From Syntrophus sp. (in: bacteria) (GTDB taxonomy: Bacteria; Desulfobacterota; Syntrophia; Syntrophales; UBA8958): a stretch of DNA of 13,366 nt. The notes beneath the pieces are model-generated. The model was given only the letters and a program-made list of their open reading frames with translations. It was not told the origin of the DNA and searched no databases. Every line of letters starts with the position of its first letter. Within the stretch, counting starts at the first letter, position 1. Below are positions 5,581 to 12,590 of this stretch, in pieces. Both the position numbers and the translations under genes were made by a program. The stretch lies in contig DMAT01000365.1 of assembly GCA_003451635.1 (NCBI GenBank), positions 295 through 13,660 on the forward strand, written 5' to 3'.

Positions 5581-8123
5581 AGGTGAAAGTGGTTATATTA
5601 CTCCTTTTCGTGATCTTCATCTACAACGTCGGCTGGACAGCCGTCACCACGGAAGAACTGGCGGCAAAGGCAAAAAAAGGGCAGGAGATATTCAACGCAT
5701 CCGTCATTGAAAGGGACAGGAAGGTTGCGCAGATAATTGCAGATAAATCGATGCTGCCGCGAAAACGAGAGATTGCCGTCAGGGAGGTGCAGAATGCATT
5801 CCTTAAACAGAGCAGGGAAATACACCTGAAATACCGTGAAGATTTCATACAGCGTATCATAGAAGAAACGAACGCAACTCTGCCGGAAGACAAAAAGATA
5901 AAGCAGAGCCAGGGGTCGGACATCTATCTGAAAGACAAACAGACAGGACAGATAAGATTGGACAAAAAAGGCAGGAAGATACTGAACCCCAAGCACAGGG
6001 GCATGCAGGGAGACCTGGATCTTGCAGGGCACGGGCAGGCGGTGAAGCGGCTTGAGGGGACCTTTGAAAAATACAAGCACGCCTATCTGCCTGAGGGAGG
6101 GGAGATAGATTTAAGCTCCAGAAAGGCAATGACCAGCAGCATCATGGATGGTCCTGGATATCGTGATTTTGGCGATGTGGAGGTGACGATCAATATTTCC
6201 GGAAAACCGGACCTCCCCGGAAGTTCCGCCCACCAGACAGCCGTAAGGATGGATGCCTTTTCCAAGGAGACATATGTTTCCTTCGGCATGAGACCTGATC
6301 AGGCTGGCCGAAGCCTGGTTGAGACAAATGATCATATCAAAAAGGCAGCCAAGGCCTTTTCCAGTTCCCCTGCGGCACTTCTCGGCAGCGGGGGCGAGAA
6401 AACCCTGCAGGGCATGAGCAAGGGGACCTTGAAGTCCATTGAATCTGGGACCGTAAGCAATGTTCAACTTGCCAGCGCCCTTAAAGAGTCCGGCTACCAG
6501 GGTGATGTGAGGAGGTTTAAACGTCAATTGGCATGGCTCAAAATGGGCCATCTTCATCAGGGCGTAGGGCTTGGCAGCGATAATATCGAGGCCTTCCAGG
6601 GGGCTTGCCGAAAAACAACCGAAGAGGCATTGGGCAATGCCCAGGAGCAGTTTGTCCGGCAAAAAGCGGATGCGCAGGCACGCATAGACGCCTATGAAGC
6701 TAAAATCAAATCAGGCGAGCTTTCTGGGGATGAACTGAAAAATTGCAAAAAGGATTCCCAAAAACTCAGGAACGAGCTTGTTGATTCAAAGGTAAAGATC
6801 GAAGAGACCAGCCTGGCAAACAAGGTGAAGATCGAGGGAGGCTCCTATAGCGATTACTATCAGAAAAACGCATTGACAAATATCCCGCCGGTTTCACCAA
6901 AGACCAAGATGACCAGAATGGAGGCGGTTAAAAGCGGCCTTAAGCCCGGGTTTCTGGATGTTGCCGGCTACGGCATGTCGGCCTACAACATCTATGATAA
7001 TCTCAATCGGATGCAAAAAGGCGAGATATCACAAAATGATGCCGTCATCGGCATAACCAGGGAGGTTGTCGATACGGGGTTCGGCATGATTACCGATACC
7101 GGAATGGCGGCTGCGGTTGGCGCAATCGGAACGGGCAAAATGGCCGCTGCAGCCACAATAGGTGCGCCCTTGGTCATTGTAGCCGGGGCCGGGTATGCTG
7201 TAAGTACTGCCGTTGAAGAAGGACTGAGAACCTTTGAAGCCTTCAAGGTAGAAAAGATTGCCGAAAAGATCGCCAAATCGAAAAAAGAGGAGGTCATCAA
7301 CAGACTCCAACTCCAGGCCGAGGAGGCGCTCAAAGCAGGTGAGACAACCGGCGACTGGCGCCATTTTGCGAAGGCCGATGACATTGCCGATTCCCTTGAA
7401 CGGATGTACAAGGTTACAGGCGATGATGACTTCAAAAGAAACTTCGATGCCGTATACGGCATGGTTGCAAGCAAAAAGGAGCAGCTTGAGGCTAAATACA
7501 ACTGCTCCATTTATGCCGTGCAGAGTAAAATGAGAGAGGCGGGGACCGATAAAATATGGCCCCCAGGAGGCAAGGCTGACTCATTGCCACCCTTTAAAAT
7601 TGCGGGAAGCATAAATTCCGTCCAAGGCCCGGCGATATCCGGCCCGTTGCAGAACGGAGACATACTGGAGTTCCTGGCGGAAGTGGAACACCCGGCCTCG
7701 GAAACACTCCTGGCGACACAGTTGTTCTGGCAGGTATATGACGCGGGGAAGCAACCGGTTGCAGGTCTCAATAAATCCTTGAACACATATGAAAAAGGCG
7801 GGAAAAAGCCCTACACATTCCGGTTCCGCCTCGACAATATGAATAACGGCGAGTACACCGTCGCCCTGGCCCACCGGCTGGTGTCCAACCCGGATGTTTC
7901 CACTCAGGCGGTTTTCCCATTTAGAGTTTTTCAGGAAGTAAAAATCGACCGGCTCGTTGTTACGGACGGAAAGGGGGATCAGGAAAACAAGACCGAGATG
8001 CATCCCGGAGACGCCCCGCAGATGTTTGTCTACTATACCCTCGCCGCAAACACAGGTAAGGTCAAGGTGGCCCTGACCGCAAAAGAGAGCACTTCAGCTT
8101 GCTATATTGTAGTTCGAGATTGA
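5577..8123 (+). CDS. Large exported coiled-coil, Gly-zipper, Ig-like protein; 3' end probably cut by IS110
   Basis: This encodes 848 residues, with an ATG about 9 nt after AAGGAGG and overlapping the TPR gene by 4 bp. A signal peptide (about 1-21, ending GWTA) is followed by a charged coiled coil to about 110, a mixed region (about 130-340), and a second coiled coil (about 345-420). A Gly/Ala-rich hydrophobic stretch at about 497-548 resembles the Gly-zipper or membrane-inserting segments of some secreted effector proteins. Near 679-779 there is one Ig-like beta domain, and a second begins near 787. That second domain stops after only a few strands, in a tail (CYIVVRD) that looks foreign, just where the IS110 element begins, so the original C-terminus is probably lost. 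The family is unknown. A role as an envelope structural protein or a secreted effector is only inference. Confidence 0.75.
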   Translation: MKVKVVILLLFVIFIYNVGWTAVTTEELAAKAKKGQEIFNASVIERDRKVAQIIADKSMLPRKREIAVREVQNAFLKQSREIHLKYREDFIQRIIEETNATLPEDKKIKQSQGSDIYLKDKQTGQIRLDKKGRKILNPKHRGMQGDLDLAGHGQAVKRLEGTFEKYKHAYLPEGGEIDLSSRKAMTSSIMDGPGYRDFGDVEVTINISGKPDLPGSSAHQTAVRMDAFSKETYVSFGMRPDQAGRSLVETNDHIKKAAKAFSSSPAALLGSGGEKTLQGMSKGTLKSIESGTVSNVQLASALKESGYQGDVRRFKRQLAWLKMGHLHQGVGLGSDNIEAFQGACRKTTEEALGNAQEQFVRQKADAQARIDAYEAKIKSGELSGDELKNCKKDSQKLRNELVDSKVKIEETSLANKVKIEGGSYSDYYQKNALTNIPPVSPKTKMTRMEAVKSGLKPGFLDVAGYGMSAYNIYDNLNRMQKGEISQNDAVIGITREVVDTGFGMITDTGMAAAVGAIGTGKMAAAATIGAPLVIVAGAGYAVSTAVEEGLRTFEAFKVEKIAEKIAKSKKEEVINRLQLQAEEALKAGETTGDWRHFAKADDIADSLERMYKVTGDDDFKRNFDAVYGMVASKKEQLEAKYNCSIYAVQSKMREAGTDKIWPPGGKADSLPPFKIAGSINSVQGPAISGPLQNGDILEFLAEVEHPASETLLATQLFWQVYDAGKQPVAGLNKSLNTYEKGGKKPYTFRFRLDNMNNGEYTVALAHRLVSNPDVSTQAVFPFRVFQEVKIDRLVVTDGKGDQENKTEMHPGDAPQMFVYYTLAANTGKVKVALTAKESTSACYIVVRD

Positions 8124-8198
8124 ATCACTTTCTTAATGTCGATATCCTTCTGCGATATGAGTATGTCATTCCAGCAAGATGTCAAGGAGGATATTATT

Positions 8199-9464
8199 TT
8201 GAAGAGAGCAGAAACAGGGAAAGTCAGAGGCGTGAAAGATGATGCGCTGATAGTTGCGATTGATGTAGGAATGGAGATGAACAGGGGATATTGCACCACG
8301 CCCGACGGGAGAGACATCAAGCCCTTCAAGTTCGACAATAGCAGGGAGGGACTCGATAAGTTATGGGGCATGGCAATGGCGAGCAAGAACAGATTTAAGT
8401 GTAACGAGGTGATTATCGGATACGAATCAACTGGTCCCTATGGTGAACCCCTTCTTCATTATCTGGCAAAGAAGTCAGTGAAGATGGTCCAGGTCAATCC
8501 TATGCACACAAAGAGATTAAAAGAACTAAATGACAATTCTCCTTTGAAGACAGATGACAAGGATCCTCGGGTGATAGCGGATATCATAAAATTGGGACGC
8601 GCCCTGAGTATTGTCATACCGGAAGGTGATGCGGCGTATTTACGGAGATTGAACAACTCGCGTGAGAGGCATGTAAGGGAACGGACTGCCCTTGTGAATC
8701 AGTTACAGCAATTGGTCTTTCTGTTGTTTCCCGAGTTCAAGAAAGTAATGAAAGACATAAAATGCAGGACACCTCTCTACATTCTCAAAAAATATCCGAC
8801 GCCGGAGGCCATAAGCGTTTTGGACAAGCATGTCCTTGGTGAAGAAATGAGGAAGAAGAGCAGGGGCAAGTTTAGAGAGCCCCATGCGGGAATGCTTATC
8901 AATCTTGCCCAAAATAGCATCGGTATCAAAGAAGGCGTTTCAGGTCTCTCCATGGACATAAGACATATCCTCCTTCAATTAGAAATGCTGAAAACCCTTA
9001 TTGCCGAGGTAGAGGGCGAGATGGAGATGGCTCTCGGGAGGGTGTCCTATAGTTCAAAATTGCTTTCCATAAAAGGACTTGGGGTAGTATCCGTGGCAGG
9101 CATCATCGGAGAAATAGGAGATTTCAAAAACTTCAAGACACGGCCAGAGATCATGAAACTGGCCGGTCTTGACCTATACGAGATAAGCTCCGGTAAAATG
9201 AGGGGACAGCGGAGGATCTCAAAAAGAGGAAGGAGCCTGCTCCGGAAGATACTCTATTATGCGGCGATCCAGACCATAAGAAAAAATGGCATCCTGCATG
9301 ATTACTACACAAGACTGACCGATAGGGGCATGAAACGGATGGTGGCCCTCGTTGCTGTTTCCAGAAAGCTTTTGGGAATCATCTATGCGATTGTAAGGGA
9401 TGACAGCGAATATTCAGTCGACTTTGAGTTCACGAAAAGGCAGGTGATAAAAAAGGCTGCATAA
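8199..9464 (+). CDS. IS110-family (DEDD) transposase
   Basis: The preferred start is the TTG at 8199, 8 nt after AAGGAGG (8184-8190), giving 421 aa. An upstream in-frame ATG at 8136 lacks a ribosome site and would add 21 residues unlike the family. The N-terminal RuvC-like domain shows the DEDD residues: D22 in AIDVG, E76 in GYESTG, and D119 and D122 in KTDDKDPRVIA. The C-terminal Transposase_20 domain has LLSIKGLGVVSVAGIIGEIGD and then LAGLDLYEISSGKMRGQRR with RISKRGRSLLR. The serine of SSGK is the expected nucleophile. Known relatives insert DNA through a bridge RNA that pairs with both donor and target. Length and motifs are intact, so it may be active. Confidence 0.95.
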   Translation: MKRAETGKVRGVKDDALIVAIDVGMEMNRGYCTTPDGRDIKPFKFDNSREGLDKLWGMAMASKNRFKCNEVIIGYESTGPYGEPLLHYLAKKSVKMVQVNPMHTKRLKELNDNSPLKTDDKDPRVIADIIKLGRALSIVIPEGDAAYLRRLNNSRERHVRERTALVNQLQQLVFLLFPEFKKVMKDIKCRTPLYILKKYPTPEAISVLDKHVLGEEMRKKSRGKFREPHAGMLINLAQNSIGIKEGVSGLSMDIRHILLQLEMLKTLIAEVEGEMEMALGRVSYSSKLLSIKGLGVVSVAGIIGEIGDFKNFKTRPEIMKLAGLDLYEISSGKMRGQRRISKRGRSLLRKILYYAAIQTIRKNGILHDYYTRLTDRGMKRMVALVAVSRKLLGIIYAIVRDDSEYSVDFEFTKRQVIKKAA

Positions 9465-9476
9465 GTTATAATTACA

Positions 9477-9553
9477 TAGGCGGGGAGATTATCGTTTTCT
9501 TCCATTGAGGCGCATTGCGACCTCCTACTTCAGAATACATAACTCCCCGTCTA
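9477..9553 (+). ncRNA. Structured non-coding segment downstream of the transposase, candidate bridge RNA part
   Basis: An 11-bp outer stem (9477-9487 with 9543-9553; core GGGGAG/CTCCCC, one G-U pair) encloses 55 nt. Inside is a hairpin, GAGGCGC (9507-9513), loop ATT, GCG, one bulged A, CCTC (9517-9524). It begins 12 nt after the transposase stop. In the IS1111 branch of the IS110 family the bridge RNA is encoded on the downstream side, so this is a plausible location, and the left side of this element is too short for a long RNA. No T-run follows, so it is not an ordinary terminator. Known bridge RNAs are longer, so this would be only part of one. The identity is inferred. Confidence 0.45.
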
Positions 9554-9600
9554 CATCCTAACTCCAATTGAGCAAGGTAAAAGCGTTTTATAACGACTTT

Positions 9601-10365
9601 CTAATTACAAGGGTTGGGTAGGATGTTCGCTTGATGATGGGGAAACCGCCTATAAAAAAACCTTAAAATGCAGAAATAATTTCTTGACTGGAATAAACAA
9701 GGAGGATATAAATCGTAAATGTCTTTACCTACAACCGCTTCACTGGATTTGCCGATGATCTCCTCGTAAGCGCGATTACAGCCCAAATATCTCCCCGAAA
9801 TGTCCTTGTAGAATATCGGACTGGGAATGGTATCGAGAAGCGCTGAGATAAAACTCATCTGGTTATTCAGTTTCTCTTCAGCTAATTTTCTTTCGGTGAT
9901 GTCTGTGTGAATACCAATTAAGCCAATAATGTTGTCATTTTCATCCTTGATCGCATCTGCCCGCAGAAAAACCGGGAATCGCCGCCCACTCTTGGCTACC
10001 ATGATGGTCTCACCCACCCAGGGGTTGCCCTGCATAATGGTCTCGAAGACCTCGCGTCCCACCTCGGGATCTGCATACGTAACGACGGGTGCTAACGGTT
10101 TGTTGAGCTCTTCGACCGAATATTCAAACATGTCAAGAAAGGCCTTATTCTGGTAGAAATGACTTCCCTGAGGATTTGATACGCCAATGGCATTACTGGA
10201 GCTTTCTACGGCCTTTTGGATGTGAATGAGTGCCTCTCTACTCTCCTTCAGTGCCTTCTCCGCACGCTTGAGTTCTGATTCAGATTGTTCCAGTTCCTTG
10301 ATTCTCTGTTTTAACAAGGCATTCTCTTCGAGGAGTTGTTGATTTGTTCTGGATGGATCATACAT
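9601..10365 (-). pseudogene. PAS-domain sensor protein, truncated in its second PAS domain
   Basis: The likely start is the ATG at 10365 (MYDPSRTNQQ), with GAGGTG about 7 nt upstream, giving 254 aa. Sequence upstream of it is open but not protein-like. Residues about 10-50 form a coiled coil. A first PAS/PAC domain covers about 45-160 and ends in the usual TDITERK. A second PAS domain begins near 165 (ISALLDTIPSPIFYKD) and runs to YDLYPP at about 222. The following 32 residues are unlike any PAS domain and rich in Phe, Arg and Cys, so the gene is broken near 9700. No output domain (kinase, GGDEF) remains. The full gene was probably a sensor histidine kinase or c-di-GMP enzyme. It is now probably non-functional. 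Confidence 0.75.
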
Positions 10366-10447
10366 TTGATACACCTCTGTCGTGATAAACCTTTGTTGGA
10401 TGGTAACAATAATGAATAATATTTGTTGAGAGTGTGAAACCTGCTGA

Positions 10448-10476
10448 AATTTACCGGATATAACTTGACATGTCAA
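10448..10476 (-). promoter_or_regulatory. Candidate promoter for the PAS gene, -35 inside a palindrome
   Basis: On the minus strand a perfect -35 TTGACA (10476-10471) is 17 bp from TAAATT (10453-10448, 4 of 6 matches). The -35 lies inside the perfect 12-base palindrome TTGACATGTCAA (10465-10476), which could also be a repressor site. Transcription would begin about 75 nt before the PAS start codon. Confidence 0.4.
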
Positions 10477-10806
10477 ATGGAAAGCGTGCCATGATACTGA
10501 ATACCGTTCGACAAGGTTGAATGTCCTTCGAAATTGCCTGACGCTTGACAACAGGAAGAAGTGGGTCTCCTCGGTCACCTAAAAAATCACCTTTCCGTAT
10601 CTGCGTACTCCAACCCGTTATCGTCAAATACTCAGTAAATCCAGGAAATTGTTTTTAACAACGATTCACAAACCAGAACGCATATTACCTGACGGGCCAG
10701 AAGGGTTTTTTACGATGTTTTGCCTCAGTCCCGTAAAATTATTACAGACCGAGGAGAATCCGGAGGTGATCTTCAACTGCCTCAGAGGGCGTTCATTTTT
10801 CTTATC

Positions 10807-10835
10807 ATCACATCAGGCATGTGATACGGTATATT
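10807..10835 (+). promoter_or_regulatory. Perfect dyad operator next to a -10 box before the permease
   Basis: ATCACAT (10807-10813) and ATGTGAT (10819-10825) form a perfect 7-base inverted repeat with a 5-base spacer. TATATT (10830-10835, 5 of 6 matches to -10) follows 4 bases later. The dyad sits where a -35 box would be and no good -35 exists, which fits a site for an activator or repressor. The regulator is unknown. Confidence 0.45.
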
Positions 10836-10864
10836 CAAAAAAGTGGCCGGACGGTTAGTCTTCA

Positions 10865-12586
10865 ATGAGCCTCAAGTCCAATAATCTCCTTTACGAAGTT
10901 AATGAATAAACGCCCCTGTGGCTGGCCCTGATCATGGGGATGCAGCATGTAATGCTGATCTACAGTGAGATATCGCTGCTGCCGGTGATCATCGGCAGAC
11001 ACGCCGGCGCCCCCATGGAGCACATTCTTTTTGCCTCCTGCGCCGCCGGGGTCGCCTCCGGCGTCACTACCCTGATCCAGGTCTTACGGTTTGGCCGGTT
11101 TGGCGCTGGCTATACTTTATTCATGGGCAGTTCTGCCGCCTATCTGGCCGGCAGCGTGGCAACCGTCAAAGCCGGCGGATTTCCTCTTCTTGCCACGCTG
11201 AGCATCCTCGTGGCCCCCATCGAGATTCTGATGGCTTATTTCCTGCGCCATTTACGTCATATTATCACGCCTACCGTTGGCGGGGCGATCCTCCTGCTCG
11301 TCGTCCTGAGTCTGGTGCCAGTGAGTATCCATGAGTGGGTGGGAGAAAAAGGGAGCGTCTTCTATAATTCCTGGGAAAACCTCCTTACCGGGCTCGCTGC
11401 CGTGGTCATCCTGCTGGGGCTGTCGCTTTTCGGCAACAGATTCCTGAGGCTTTGGTGCCCCCTGATCGGCATAGCCGGCGGCCTTAGCACCGCCTGGATG
11501 CTGGGGCAGTTTAAATTCCAAGATCTCCTGGCCCACCCCTGGATAGGGGCATTCCCAGGTACCTGGCCGGGTTTGACCTTTGATCTTAATGTCGATTATC
11601 TTCCCTTATTTGCGGCCTTAGCTGTCCTCACCGTCATCAACGGTGTGCAGGCCATCGGCAACAGTATGGCGGTGCAACAAATATCTCATCGCGAACCCCG
11701 TCCGATCAACTACAGTGTCATCCAGGGAACCATGTATGGCGATGCCTTGGGAAATGTCGTCAGCGGTTTCATGGGGACCATACCCAATGAGACTTACTCG
11801 GAAAACATTTCCGTGCAAAAAATTACCGGCGTGGCCAGCCGCGCCGTGGGCGTCTGTGGTGCGATCATGCTCATCGCCCTGCCTTTTTCACCGAAGATGA
11901 GCATGGCCCTGGTCAACCTGCCTTCTCCCGTCTTCGGCGGCTTCCTCATGGGATTGGCGGCCATGATGCTGCCGTCTGGCCTGGAGCTTGTTTTTTCCCG
12001 GGGCATTACCCATCGCTCGGGCCTGCTACTCGGTATTTCCTTATGTGTCGGCGTGGTTGCGGAATCGGGTAAATTCTTTCCCGATCTTTTTCCCATTTCC
12101 CTGCAGGTGTTTCTCAATAGCGGCGTTGCCGCCGGAGGGCTGGCGGCGGTTATCCTGAGCCTGCTCTTTTACCTGACGGAAAGGCGCGGTTATACGACCA
12201 GTGTCCCCGCCGGGCTGGACAATTTGCCGGTCCTGGCAGATCATATTTCCCAGGTGGGTGACAAGCTCGATCTCCCGCAGGAACAGATCCAGCGCCTCCA
12301 GTTGGCCTGTGAGGAAATCTTTGTCCACATTACCGGTCCGGGGGGAGGGGAAGGAGAGAATGTCCTGACTTTAAGGATTAATCTTCACGAGGGAGAACTG
12401 CGGGTGGAGATGATTTATGGCAAGCGCCTGGCCAACCTGGAGGATATCAAGATGCCCGAAAACCTCATGGCCGCCGATGAACCGGAGTTGGAGCGGCTCG
12501 GATTGGCATTGTTCAGGAACGTCGTCCACGACCTTCACCAGGCGGTTATCTCCAGGACGACTTATATATGGTTCAAGATGGGATAG
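10865..12586 (+). CDS. NCS2-family (xanthine/uracil-type) permease fused to a degenerate RsbW-like domain, in-frame stop at codon 15
   Basis: The protein from the ATG at 10934 is 550 aa but lacks the usual N-terminus. Upstream in the same frame, an ATG at 10865 gives MSLKSNNLLYEVNE, then TAA (10907-10909), then TPLWLALIMGMQHV. Both sides match the conserved NCS2 start, so the stop splits it. Transport hallmarks are the QH of TM1, about 10-12 membrane segments, and NETYSENISVQKITGVASR in place of the family's TTYAENIG...TGVASR, indicating proton-driven uptake of a nucleobase or similar solute at the inner membrane. The last ~125 residues resemble the RsbW/HATPase_c_2 anti-sigma fold (QLACEEIFVHI, LERLGLALFRNVV). 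The N-box Asn is His and the G1 Asp is missing, so ATP binding is doubtful. No Shine-Dalgarno sequence precedes 10934. It is a pseudogene, a read-through or reinitiated gene, or a sequence error. Confidence 0.85.
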
Positions 12587-12590
12587 GGGG

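Larger units (their letters stand above)
8100..9554 (+). mobile_element. IS110-family insertion sequence (ends approximate)
   Basis: The element is identified by its DEDD transposase. IS110 elements have no simple terminal inverted repeats or target duplications, so the ends given are estimates. The left end is placed where the 848-aa gene loses its reading sense (about 8090-8123). The right end lies after the structured segment ending at 9553 and before about 9700, where a PAS gene is interrupted. The two flanks belong to different genes, so later deletion or rearrangement is likely. A copy elsewhere in the genome would fix the ends. Confidence 0.75.
10366..10864. other. Divergent non-coding region between PAS gene and permease
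   Basis: About 500 bp without a convincing gene. It holds a possible PAS-gene promoter around the palindrome TTGACATGTCAA (10465-10476) and the ATCACAT/ATGTGAT dyad (10807-10825) just upstream of the permease. A 69-codon frame at 10649-10858 starts with TTG and has no ribosome site or family resemblance, so it is not called. I see no recognisable riboswitch or terminator. Confidence 0.6.

Noticed and set aside
5980..6240. GDLDL and nearby acidic residues in the 848-aa protein, considered as a nucleotidyltransferase-like site
   Set aside because: No accompanying family motif; a single DxD pattern is not evidence.
9699..9720. AAGGAGG followed by an ATG on the plus strand near 9718
   Set aside because: The frame closes quickly within the PAS gene's opposite strand; the motif is the complement of the Pro-Pro codons.
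10649..10858. 69-codon plus-strand frame before the permease
   Set aside because: TTG start, no ribosome site, no family resemblance, and it covers the probable regulatory dyad and -10 box.
10579..10864. Possible purine/xanthine riboswitch before the permease
   Set aside because: No conserved riboswitch core could be recognised by eye.
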